Positions 24,091 to 33,135 of a DNA stretch of 64,000 nt are shown here, piece by piece. This DNA comes from a virus. Below the pieces are notes generated by a model that did not search any database, had not been told where the DNA came from, and worked only from the letters and a program-made list of their open reading frames with translations. A program made the position numbers and the translations under genes. The stretch spans positions 39,265 to 103,264 of the IMG/VR virus record IMGVR_UViG_3300037504_000888; one strand, given 5' to 3'. Every line of letters starts with the position of its first letter. Within the stretch, counting starts at the first letter, position 1.

Positions 24091-24093
<3 letters not shown>
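24073..24093 (-). repeat. Seven consecutive in-frame TAG stop codons
   Basis: After the final two CAG codons of the SSB-like gene come seven TAG triplets in a row, then another CAG. The frame then stays open through the ribosome site and into the DNA polymerase ATG. The array is a TAG microsatellite, plausibly derived from a CAG tract by a C-to-T change followed by slippage. Slippage in units of three would change the number of stops but never the frame. Confidence 0.9.
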
Positions 24094-25452
<1,359 letters not shown>

Positions 25453-25468
25453 GATTGGCCTTTTTCTT

Positions 25469-26497
25469 TCATAGGGGTTCGTCGACCCGTTCTTGCCGCT
25501 CGAGGAAGCGATGGAGCCAGTTGTAGTAGGGCATCGCTTCCGCGAATTGTTCCCAGACCTCGTCAGATGTGAGGTCGTCTGGTTGTGCCTTCTCGTCTTC
25601 GATGAGACGGTCTGGGTACTCGATGATCCGTACCCTGGGTGAGCTCTTGAGTAGCTCTTGCGCCGCGGTTATCGTTCCGGTTCGCCCCGCGAAGTTGTTG
25701 TCGAGGAACAGGTACACCGTTCCCGACAGCCACTCAAGAATCCATCGTTGCTCCCAGGACAGATAAGATCCCATCAGAGCAACGACGTTCTTCAACCCCG
25801 CCTGCCACACCCACATAGCGGCCTTGTAGCCCTCAACGACGATGATGTTCGTCTGGTCGGGTGTATATTGGACAAGGGGTGGGACCACTTGATGCGCGTT
25901 GTATAGCACGAAACGGCGGTCCCAGCCGTAGCGCGCGGGGAGCTCCCAGGCGGTGTACTCCTTGTCGTAGATCTTATATCGGGGCTTTACCCCGTCGTGG
26001 ACCGTTCTGCCGGAGATGCCGACGAGCTCCCCCTTGATGTCTCGGATGGGGTACGTGATGCGTTCATGCCATCGGTCCCACCCAACCTCGAAGTGGCGCA
26101 GCGTTTCTTCGTGGAATCCTGCCGACACCATGTCCTGGTGCGTGTAGTCGAGAAGGCCCAGGAAGGCGTCGGGTATGGGCGTAATGTCGAAGACGCCTGG
26201 CCGCGTCGGGTCGGGTGGGGCCGGAGAGGCTTTCCGTGCCTCGTCGAGGAGGACTTTGTACTTTTGGTCAACGATGGACCGGGGTACGCCGAGTTCTCGT
26301 AGGAACGTCTTGAGATTGCCTTTGGCGTGGCAGGCATGGCAGAAGTACACGCCGTTGACGAGCGACATGGCGAAGGATGCCGAGGTATCGTCGTGGAACG
26401 GGCACAACGCCATGATGTTTTCGGACCCGGAGGGTCGCACCTTGTTCAAGTACTTGTGCGCCAGGTCCAGAACTTCGCCCGTGATGTCGATGAACAT
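25469..26497 (-). CDS. DnaG-type DNA primase
   Basis: A 342-residue protein. The N-terminal zinc finger has CPFH (about 32) and CHAC (about 54), as in DnaG/gp41-type primases, with DTSASF between. The TOPRIM domain shows VVEGYKAA (about 224) and the metal-binding aspartate of FLDNN. DnaG enzymes are often longer, with a C-terminal helicase-binding domain; here only about 60 residues follow the TOPRIM. It lies between the helicase and SSB-like genes, so it supplies primers at the phage replication fork. Confidence 0.88.
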   Translation of the reverse strand: MFIDITGEVLDLAHKYLNKVRPSGSENIMALCPFHDDTSASFAMSLVNGVYFCHACHAKGNLKTFLRELGVPRSIVDQKYKVLLDEARKASPAPPDPTRPGVFDITPIPDAFLGLLDYTHQDMVSAGFHEETLRHFEVGWDRWHERITYPIRDIKGELVGISGRTVHDGVKPRYKIYDKEYTAWELPARYGWDRRFVLYNAHQVVPPLVQYTPDQTNIIVVEGYKAAMWVWQAGLKNVVALMGSYLSWEQRWILEWLSGTVYLFLDNNFAGRTGTITAAQELLKSSPRVRIIEYPDRLIEDEKAQPDDLTSDEVWEQFAEAMPYYNWLHRFLERQERVDEPL

Positions 26498-26499
26498 TA

Positions 26500-27891
26500 C
26501 TACATCACTTCCTGAGCCTCTATCACACCTCGAGCGGAGTCCAGATTTTCACGGCGCTCATCCATCTTTCTTGGCTCCCTCTTCTTCCTGTTGTCGGGGA
26601 CCTCGTCGTCGCCGCGAACCGCACGTTCGGCATCCTTCGAGGACAACTCTCCGTAGTAGCCGAAGTTATGAGCTGGGTAGCCGTAGATGCGGAACCCGTC
26701 CAGCTTGTATCTCCGGGTTGCGCCGCCCATGACTAGGGCGAGGGTTTCCTTTCCTTTCTTCCATTCGTTCACGACGCGAATGAGCATCGTGCAGTCCTGC
26801 CCAAGCGAGTCGCTGAAGGCAACCTCCTCGGTATTGGCCTCTTCGTTCTTCGCGGCGTCGCGGTTGGCTTGAACGGTGGCAACGACCGGAATCTTGTTGC
26901 GTAGGATGAGCTGACGCATGGCGCGGCTGATGGCGGCTACCCGTTCATTCATCTTCCGCGCCCCAGTCGCGTCGCTCATCAGATACATACCATCGACGAA
27001 GCACGCGTGGGGCTTGTAGTGGTCGACCTTCGATTGCAACCACTGAACTGTGTCTTGACCTGGGGCTACGTCTTGCGCCGACAAGCAGACCACCATCATG
27101 GTCTCACGCATGACGGTGAGCCACTCGACGACGTTATGCATCTCGGCGCGCTCCTCGGGCGTCAGCGCACCCTGAGTGAAGCGCTCGTAGTCGGCCTTGG
27201 CGAGCACGCAGGCGATTCGCTCGAACATCTCGTCGGCATCCATCTCTTTCGTGTAGATGAGGATGCGCATGCCGCACTCGAGCGATATAAACCAGGCAAT
27301 CAGGTAGCACAGAACCCACGTCTTCATCGACTTGGGTCTGCCATAGAGGATCATGTAGTCGGTCGGTCGAAGCCCTAGCGTTGAAGTTTGCATGGGCTCC
27401 CACGGCCAGGGGGCGAGACTGACTCGCTCGCCGCGTTCTATGGCGCAGTACTGCTGCCAAACGCGCGACACACCGTCTGCTAGATGGACATCCACCTTCT
27501 TCGGTGAGCAGTCGTTCTGCATGTCGATGGCCTGCTGCGCGAGCAGGTTCACTGCTGCCGTAGGGTCGGCGTCTACAATATTGTCGACCTGCAGAAGCAG
27601 CTGCCGCGTCTGTGTCTTGATACGGTCGGCCCTCACCTCCTTGCAGAGGGCTTCTGTAGTCATGCCGGGGTCGTCGCAGAGTACGAAGTTCGGGAACCTT
27701 TGCGCCAGGGCGTTTGGTCCCCAGACGCTGCCGGCGGTTTCAGGGGTTGCGTTGTACGCGGCGACCATCTGGAACATGCCCAGTGTCTCGCTCTGCGTGA
27801 AGTCGCCTTGCGTGATGCCCCACTCTAGGACTTCGTTGAGATTTCCCGATCGGACGATGCGGGACAGTAGTTGATGCTGCCAGGATGCCAT
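26500..27891 (-). CDS. DnaB-type replicative helicase
   Basis: A 463-residue RecA-fold hexameric helicase. Walker A is GRPKSMKTW (about 185), a variant with Met-Lys-Thr seen in phage DnaB-like proteins. Walker B lies around ACFVDGMYL (about 297), and a motif with VVATVQANRDAA fits the DnaB H3/H4 region. The N-terminal 150 residues are helical, as in DnaB. The ATG has only a weak purine stretch (GAAGAAGA) before it. It unwinds DNA ahead of the family A polymerase with the primase encoded next. A 138-base structured leader precedes it. Confidence 0.85.
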   Translation of the reverse strand: MASWQHQLLSRIVRSGNLNEVLEWGITQGDFTQSETLGMFQMVAAYNATPETAGSVWGPNALAQRFPNFVLCDDPGMTTEALCKEVRADRIKTQTRQLLLQVDNIVDADPTAAVNLLAQQAIDMQNDCSPKKVDVHLADGVSRVWQQYCAIERGERVSLAPWPWEPMQTSTLGLRPTDYMILYGRPKSMKTWVLCYLIAWFISLECGMRILIYTKEMDADEMFERIACVLAKADYERFTQGALTPEERAEMHNVVEWLTVMRETMMVVCLSAQDVAPGQDTVQWLQSKVDHYKPHACFVDGMYLMSDATGARKMNERVAAISRAMRQLILRNKIPVVATVQANRDAAKNEEANTEEVAFSDSLGQDCTMLIRVVNEWKKGKETLALVMGGATRRYKLDGFRIYGYPAHNFGYYGELSSKDAERAVRGDDEVPDNRKKREPRKMDERRENLDSARGVIEAQEVM

Positions 27892-28029
27892 GTGTATCTT
27901 CTTCCCCAGCGCCGTTATGCCCAGGGCGCTGGAGACCTTTCAGGACCCTCCACGGTAGGCGCGTGCGCTGCCTTGGGCAACGCCGCAAAGCCTATGGCTA
28001 GATGTTGGGGTGAATGGGGAGACGAACCA
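27892..28029 (-). other. Structured non-coding leader upstream of the helicase gene
   Basis: No coding frame with a start signal is seen here. Two inverted repeats occur: CCAGCGCC/GGCGCTGG around an 11-base loop (about 27906-27932), and GCGTTGCC/GGCAGCGC around a 3-base loop (27965-27983). Neither has a T-run, so they are not simple terminators. The first contains GTTATGCC on the plus strand, an octamer also found at the two divergent promoter regions. RNA processing or translational control is possible. Confidence 0.4.
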
Positions 28030-28347
28030 CTACATCTGGGGTACGCCGTCCCCGCCTACGTGCTCTCCGAGCCCGGCGGCCTGGACCGCGCGTCGGGGCT
28101 CAGCGGGCTTTGTGCCATCCAGGACCGTGGCGTCTGCCATTACGGCGCGGGCCAAGTCTTCCTCCATGGCCTGCATCAGCTCAGTGAGCTTCTTCTGCGT
28201 CTCTTTGCTCCAGACGTTCCCCTCGCCCTTATGCCAGCAGCTGACGCCGGTGGCGGGGTCGACGATGGCGGCCGTGGCCTTCACTTCCATCGATCCCTTC
28301 GTCATGTCGACGGAGAGCTGCGCCAAACGCAGCTCCGTCATCTTCAT
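28030..28347 (-). CDS. Unknown small protein of the replication operon
   Basis: About 105 residues from the ATG of MKMTELRLAQ, preceded by GAGGAAC. An N-terminal beta-rich half (SMEVKATAAIVDPATG) is followed by a helical stretch (KKLTELMQAMEEDLARAV). It has one cysteine, no membrane segment and no recognised motif. It is followed by the 138-base leader of the helicase gene, making it the last gene before the only sizeable gap in the operon. Confidence 0.55.
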   Translation of the reverse strand: MKMTELRLAQLSVDMTKGSMEVKATAAIVDPATGVSCWHKGEGNVWSKETQKKLTELMQAMEEDLARAVMADATVLDGTKPAEPRRAVQAAGLGEHVGGDGVPQM

Positions 28348-28369
28348 CGTTCCTCGTACCGGCATTCAT

Positions 28370-28705
28370 CTACTCTAGCGGAGGGAGGCCAAGCGCCCCA
28401 CTCTGAAGTGATGTCATGTGGTGGGCCATGGTGTACGCGGCCTCTCCGGCGAGCGCGATGTCGCTCTCCATGGAGGCACAGGGGCAGGAGATCGTCACGG
28501 CGACGCTCATACGATTGTAGTCCGGGTGGGCGTTTTTGAGGGTAACTGTGACGCGCGAGCTCGGTGTACCCGACGCTTCCTGTTGTGCTGCGCGGTTCGC
28601 CAGGATGGCGAAGGGGTCGGTGTTCGCCAACCCCTGCGATACTTCCTGGAACCCGTTGCGCGTGATGACCTGCTGCCACGTGGCGGGGTCCACGCGGTTG
28701 CTCAC
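28370..28705 (-). CDS. Unknown small protein of the replication operon
   Basis: A 111-residue protein overlapping the upstream stop as ATGA. A helical N-terminal part is followed by beta-strands (RVTVTLKNAHPDYNR, then VAVTIS) with two close cysteines (CPC), and a helical C-terminus. It resembles the preceding downstream gene in layout (short strands plus a helix), so the two could be distant relatives. No function can be assigned. Confidence 0.55.
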   Translation of the reverse strand: MSNRVDPATWQQVITRNGFQEVSQGLANTDPFAILANRAAQQEASGTPSSRVTVTLKNAHPDYNRMSVAVTISCPCASMESDIALAGEAAYTMAHHMTSLQSGALGLPPLE

Positions 28706-29133
28706 GGCAGCGCTCCGGCGTTGGGGACATGGTAGCGGTTCTCGACCTTGACGACCTCTTCGTAGAGCTCCTGGTCGATCTCACCACGGGCGAGCATGGT
28801 CTTGAGCTGCCTGATGCCCATCTTGGCCTCGTTCTTGGTCTTGATGCTACCACCGCCGGCGATGAACTTCTCGCGGCCCACGGCGTTCAGCACCTTATCC
28901 CCGTCGACCCTCTCCACCTGCTGGTAGAGGTCGAAGTCGCTGCACTTGACGCCGGCAGCGCGAACGGCCTTTTCGGCCGCTTCGCGTGTCTGGTTGAGAT
29001 GTTCGAGGTACTGCCCCAGCTGCTCGAAGAACTGCGGGTTGAGCTGCTTGAATTGCTCGTACATCCCTTTGGCTTGTTCATAGTTCATGACCTCGGGAAT
29101 GTCCTGAGGGTCCTTAGTCGTAATCTGAGCCAA
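28702..29133 (-). CDS. Helical protein of unknown function
   Basis: A 143-residue, mostly helical, charged protein. Residues about 20-65 have coiled-coil character (MYEQFKQLNPQFFEQLGQYL, then NQTREAAEKAV). There is one cysteine and no membrane segment. It overlaps both neighbours and sits directly downstream of the uracil-DNA glycosylase gene. It may be a protein-protein adaptor in the replication or repair complex, but nothing specific is visible. Confidence 0.55.
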   Translation of the reverse strand: MAQITTKDPQDIPEVMNYEQAKGMYEQFKQLNPQFFEQLGQYLEHLNQTREAAEKAVRAAGVKCSDFDLYQQVERVDGDKVLNAVGREKFIAGGGSIKTKNEAKMGIRQLKTMLARGEIDQELYEEVVKVENRYHVPNAGALP

Positions 29134-29989
29134 TGTAGACTTCCTCGTCCAACGACGCGTCGACGGCGTCGTCGGACAGTTCGTATTTCACTACGGACTC
29201 GCCGTAGACCTCCTGCATGTAAGCGGCGTAGATGTTGCGAGCCTTCTGCAACCCGCTCACGAAGTGGTGCATTGGGGAGCCTAGGCGACGGTCCTTTCGA
29301 TTCGCCGCGGCGAAGGCCGGGTGTATGATGGGTATGACCGGGTAGGTCACGAGGTTCTGCTTGTAGGGTGCGATGAGCTGTCCCCGCACCTTGCGTGCCC
29401 AGGCGCCCTTCGGCGTCAGCTGTGGGATGAAGCCGGCTCCGGGTATCGAGACCTTTTGCAGGGTGCCGTTCTCGGCTTGTATCTTCACTGAACGACCCAA
29501 CACCGACTCAGCGGCAGAGCCCCCAAGTGTGACGATGAGCACGGGGTCGACCGCGTACACTTGATGCCAGAGCCGCGGGCGGCAAGCGAGCATCTGCGAC
29601 GGCTTCGGGGTATCGTCCTTGACGACGTACTCCTCCTTCTTCGTCTTCCAGTTCTTTCGCGTCAGTTTGTTGCCCTGGTTATCGTAGGCGTAGTCCCATG
29701 ACCGGCAGCAAACCGCGTTGGTGATGTAGTAGCGCTTGAACTCCAGCTCCTTGAGCATGTCGCGCAGGAACTGACCGCTCCTACCGATGAAGGGTCGGCC
29801 GTGGGCTTCTTCGTCTTTGCCCGGCCCTTCTCCGATGAACATGACGCCTCTGTCGTCGCCCTCTCCAAAAACGAAGGAGCCTCCCACCTGTATGCGGGAG
29901 ACTCCTAAGTCACACTCCTGGCACTCGGACCAGTTCTCTTCGATGGCGGGCAGCGTCACGCGAAAGCTGGGTCGAACCTCAGCTTTCAC
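29114..29989 (-). CDS. Family 4-like uracil-DNA glycosylase with Fe-S cysteines
   Basis: A 291-residue protein. The active-site motif GEGPGKDEEAHGRPFIGRSG (about 50-70) matches the family 4/5 UDG pattern G-E-x-P-G-x-x-E-x-x-x-G-x-P-F-x-G-x-x-G. The C-terminal motif is VIPIIHPA. Cysteines in CQEC and in the middle region (AVCC, LAC) fit the [4Fe-4S] ligands. An insertion of about 30 Lys-rich residues follows AVCC. It would remove uracil from DNA, so the phage presumably has ordinary thymine-containing DNA that it repairs. T4-like phages generally do without such an enzyme. Confidence 0.8.
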   Translation of the reverse strand: MKAEVRPSFRVTLPAIEENWSECQECDLGVSRIQVGGSFVFGEGDDRGVMFIGEGPGKDEEAHGRPFIGRSGQFLRDMLKELEFKRYYITNAVCCRSWDYAYDNQGNKLTRKNWKTKKEEYVVKDDTPKPSQMLACRPRLWHQVYAVDPVLIVTLGGSAAESVLGRSVKIQAENGTLQKVSIPGAGFIPQLTPKGAWARKVRGQLIAPYKQNLVTYPVIPIIHPAFAAANRKDRRLGSPMHHFVSGLQKARNIYAAYMQEVYGESVVKYELSDDAVDASLDEEVYIGSDYD

Positions 29990-30470
29990 GCTGGCCGCCT
30001 CCGAAGCCGTTTGGTCTCATGAAGCCAGGAGGCATCCCCGGAGGTATCTGCGGATTGCCCGGCTGCGGATTGCCCTGCTGCGGAAGACTGTTCGCCATCG
30101 ACAGCCCAGCGCGGCGGGCACGAGCCTGGACCATCTGGTCCATCAGCTGTCCGTACATCTCTTCGTAGCGCCGGCCTCGGTCATTCATGTCGGCGTAGTA
30201 GCGAACGTTGCTGATGACCACGTCGATGTAGGTGGGGCCTTCCTCGAGGTCGATAGGCACCATCGACGGGGAGTAGAGCGTGGCGACCTGGCCCTGAGGG
30301 CCTGCCGGTAGTCGTGTGCAACCGACATCTAGCTCGACGGCCTCTTCGACATGTGCCTTGTCCCCAGGGGCGAGCCCTGGGGGAATCCTGCCGACCAGGC
30401 GTCGCGAGCCGCTGTCGATTACGGCCCAAGCAAGGTCTGGATGTTCGTTGTTCTGCTGTTTTTCGTCCAT
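29979..30470 (-). CDS. Unknown protein with Pro/Gly/Gln-rich tail
   Basis: About 163 residues from the ATG of MDEKQQNNEH; the longer upstream frame lies within the helicase gene and lacks a ribosome site. The N-terminal 90 residues look like a compact beta-rich domain (LAWAVIDSGSRRLVGRIP, then PTYIDVVISNVRYY). A helix follows, and then a disordered tail rich in Pro, Gly, Asn and Gln. Similar low-complexity tails occur on three other products of this operon. Function unknown. Confidence 0.55.
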   Translation of the reverse strand: MDEKQQNNEHPDLAWAVIDSGSRRLVGRIPPGLAPGDKAHVEEAVELDVGCTRLPAGPQGQVATLYSPSMVPIDLEEGPTYIDVVISNVRYYADMNDRGRRYEEMYGQLMDQMVQARARRAGLSMANSLPQQGNPQPGNPQIPPGMPPGFMRPNGFGGGQRES

Positions 30471-32194
30471 GTCTGTGGGTATCCGATGTAGAGGGGTTGG
30501 AACGGGCCGCCCTCGTCGTTGGGCCAGTCCCGCAGGTGCTGCGCGAGCTTCTTGCTCATGCCAATGCACTGACCGACGTTGTCCACTACCGCTACCAGAG
30601 TCGGCGTCTTCTTGCCAGGCAATGGACGGGTGGGTCTGCCGAGCAACTGTTGTAGGCCGTTTCGGCTCGAGAAAAGCGAACTGAGGATGACCGTGTCGAG
30701 CCGGGGGCAATCCATGCCTTCTTTGCCGTACTTCGTGACGGCGAAGATGATGTTTTTGCTGCCCAGCATCTCCTGGCGGGTTTTGGCGGGCACATCGTAG
30801 GTGAGCAACCCAGTCTGTTGTGCCCGCGCGACGAGGTTCTTTACGTACTGCCTCTGCCTCTTCTTCAGCTCGTTTTGAATCTTCTTATGAATCTCGAACT
30901 GCTTGAACGCTTGATCGACCTGGGTGAGCTCGGCGTCGAATTGCACCAAGTCAGCCGGTGTGGCTTTGGGGTTCCGCTTTTGCCTCTCGAGCTTCTCCTT
31001 CTTCTTCGCTAGCTTGGCCTGCTCTTTCTTGGTCAGATCGATAGGCGTCAGCGTCTCCCCGAATTCCGCTGGGGTGGGGATGGGGATGTCGGTGTAGAGC
31101 TGTCCGGCGGTGGCGCCGAGCTCGTACATCGCCATCAGGTTGACGACCTCGTCCACCGAGTTCGATAGAACCAGGATGCAACGCCCGTTGTTGCCCGCTT
31201 CGTTGACCAGGTCGATGATCAGCTGCAACCGCTGCGTCCACTGTCCGAAGAACGTCTGGACCTTGCTGAGATGTACTTCCTGGTTGATATCGAGGCACAT
31301 GGTCCTAACAATGGGGTCGCTCAGATTGAGTTCTAGTCCTGACCAGTAGAACGCGAATCGAGGTGTCAGCGTGGGGCTCAGGTCCTTGAACAGTACTTTG
31401 CCTACGTGGACGTCGGCGATGACATGCAAGCCGTCGTCGCGCTCCGGGGTGGCCGTGAGTGAATAGCGGGACCCGTAGAACATCGCCGCCGTGGTAGCGA
31501 AGGTGGGCGCGCTGATGTGATGTCCCTCATCCCAGAAGATTTGTCCGAACCACCTCCGGGCTTCTTCGGGAATGGTGTCAGCCCAGTTGGCGATCGAGTG
31601 GTAAGTAGCAAGGACGAGACCCTTCTTCCATTCCCTCTTACCGTCGCCGAAGAAGCCAATCCCCCCGGGCACGTACAACATCTTTTCCGCCTCTTTCCTC
31701 CACTGATAAAGCAGATTGATGTTGTCGCACATCACTAGCGCTGGCACCTCGCCCGTGGCAATCTTGTAGAGCGCGATGACGGTCTTGCCCCTGCCACAGG
31801 CGAGCTGCAACACGCCTCCGGGTGCGTCGTAGAGCGCCTTTACGCTTCGCCGCTGTACATCGAGCCCCGTGCTTATGAGCGTCACCTGCCCGTCCACCAG
31901 CTCGGGGCGGTGGTCGAGCAGGATGCTGTGTTGGAAGGGGATGTGCGGGTAGTTCTGGGGGCGGCAGTCGACTACTGGGAATGGCAGCCGCATCGGGTCC
32001 CAGAAGGCTCGGGGGACTAGCAAATGGTCATGGGACTCACGCCACAAGTACAAGAACCGTTCTTGTCCTGTGTAGCTGTCGCTCAGTACGTGGGTGAGCG
32101 CGGACTTCGTAGCGTCTACGCTGATGTACTGCTTGGGCACCCAGAGCCACCGGTCGAGGTAGCCCTGAGTGCCCTTACGGAGGATGACCTTCAT
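30419..32194 (-). CDS. SF2 helicase, UvsW/XPB-like
   Basis: About 591 residues from MKVILRKGTQ, whose ATG overlaps the upstream stop (ATGA). Motifs: Walker A CGRGKT (about 132), DEGH (about 221), motif III SLTATPERDDG (about 246) and C-terminal QLLGRPTR (about 518). The TATPERDDG form is typical of UvsW, XPB and RadD-type helicases. A charged coiled-coil insertion rich in Lys (about 385-450) separates the two RecA lobes and is unusually long. T4 UvsW drives branch migration and fork regression, and a similar role fits the RecA-like and resolvase genes downstream. Confidence 0.85.
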   Translation of the reverse strand: MKVILRKGTQGYLDRWLWVPKQYISVDATKSALTHVLSDSYTGQERFLYLWRESHDHLLVPRAFWDPMRLPFPVVDCRPQNYPHIPFQHSILLDHRPELVDGQVTLISTGLDVQRRSVKALYDAPGGVLQLACGRGKTVIALYKIATGEVPALVMCDNINLLYQWRKEAEKMLYVPGGIGFFGDGKREWKKGLVLATYHSIANWADTIPEEARRWFGQIFWDEGHHISAPTFATTAAMFYGSRYSLTATPERDDGLHVIADVHVGKVLFKDLSPTLTPRFAFYWSGLELNLSDPIVRTMCLDINQEVHLSKVQTFFGQWTQRLQLIIDLVNEAGNNGRCILVLSNSVDEVVNLMAMYELGATAGQLYTDIPIPTPAEFGETLTPIDLTKKEQAKLAKKKEKLERQKRNPKATPADLVQFDAELTQVDQAFKQFEIHKKIQNELKKRQRQYVKNLVARAQQTGLLTYDVPAKTRQEMLGSKNIIFAVTKYGKEGMDCPRLDTVILSSLFSSRNGLQQLLGRPTRPLPGKKTPTLVAVVDNVGQCIGMSKKLAQHLRDWPNDEGGPFQPLYIGYPQTWTKNSRTTNIQTLLGP

Positions 32195-33009
32195 TGTCCG
32201 TTGGTGTTCTGCGGCGGAGCTGGGGACTGAGGGACAGGGTATGTACTCCACGGAACGAAGTCGAGGGCGTTTGCCATGCCGACCAGCATGAATTTCAGCC
32301 CGGTACGCAGCCCAGCGTAGGCCACCATCTTCATCACGTTGCCGTCGTAGGGTTCAGGCACCGACAGCGGGGACGGCACCTGCATCCCTGGTGATGGGTA
32401 GTTCTGCGGCACATAGCTGGGATGTGGCGCCATCTCTGGAGGCACGTAGGCCATCGGAACTGGAGCCTGTGGGTGCTGGTAGTGGACTTGTCCCGCTTGC
32501 GGGTGCTGCGCTTGGGGTCTGGGTTGTACTACTTGCTGCTGGGCCACTCGACCGGGCTGCTGCATCTGTCGAGGCTGCTGCACGACGGTGGTCTGGATAT
32601 TGCCCACTACAGGGCGATGGGGGGTCATCGTCGTAGGTGACTGGACTGGAGTAGACATCGGGGTGGGCAGCGCCTGCGGGGATGACGCCTGCTTGACCTC
32701 GACGCTGTGGTACGGCTTCTTGGTGAGGGTATTCATCACGGGGACGAGATGCTCCTTGTTCCTCTTGTCCTGTGCTGCTGAGCAGCGAGACTCGAAACTA
32801 CACTTGGGGCGGATGTGACTTCCGCCCTCCCAATGGGTGGGGTCCGCGCCGCCCCGGCATTTGGGGTTGTTCGGGTCCCACATCTGGGCGTAACAACGGG
32901 GAGCTTTCTGGCCGCAGGTGCTGCACACCATCTTCTCGCCACCGTCAGCCGTGCTGATGATCTCGGCCGTCATGCGCTTGCAAGACGGACACTCGAAGTG
33001 CTCTGTCAT
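32191..33009 (-). CDS. Zinc-finger protein with Gln/Pro-rich linker, first gene of the minus operon
   Basis: A 272-residue protein with a strong GGAGG ribosome site. The N-terminal 90 residues hold CPSC, CSTC, then further cysteines (RCYA, PKCRGG, KCSFESRC), enough for two zinc sites. Residues about 110-215 are a Gln/Pro/Val-rich low-complexity linker. The C-terminal 50 residues contain a hydrophobic segment (TGLKFMLVGMANALDFV). Being first in the operon it is expected early. A nucleic-acid-binding or transcriptional role is possible; no family is recognised. Confidence 0.65.
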   Translation of the reverse strand: MTEHFECPSCKRMTAEIISTADGGEKMVCSTCGQKAPRCYAQMWDPNNPKCRGGADPTHWEGGSHIRPKCSFESRCSAAQDKRNKEHLVPVMNTLTKKPYHSVEVKQASSPQALPTPMSTPVQSPTTMTPHRPVVGNIQTTVVQQPRQMQQPGRVAQQQVVQPRPQAQHPQAGQVHYQHPQAPVPMAYVPPEMAPHPSYVPQNYPSPGMQVPSPLSVPEPYDGNVMKMVAYAGLRTGLKFMLVGMANALDFVPWSTYPVPQSPAPPQNTNGQ

Positions 33010-33135
33010 CTTCCTCCTGGGGGTTATGGGCCTGTCGCGTCACAGCGGTTATGCCAGCTTCCCTACGCTTTTTGATGCTGCTAGGTGTAGTCTTGCAGTT
33101 GTAGTTCTGCGCCACTAGGCTGTGCCGAGGTACCC
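33010..33135. promoter_or_regulatory. Divergent promoter region between replication and virion operons
   Basis: This 126-base gap separates genes read in opposite directions, so it must contain promoters for both. It holds GGTTATGGGC (from about 33022) and GGTTATGCCA (from 33047), a near-direct repeat 25 bases apart. GTTATGCC recurs at 43230 upstream of the RNA polymerase gene. A plausible sigma-70 box is not obvious, so a phage-specific promoter is possible. Assignment rests on position and the repeated octamer. Confidence 0.5.

Noticed and set aside
27892-28029. tRNA-like gene
   Set aside because: A GGTTCG-like stretch is present but no acceptor stem, anticodon arm or correct arm order could be formed.
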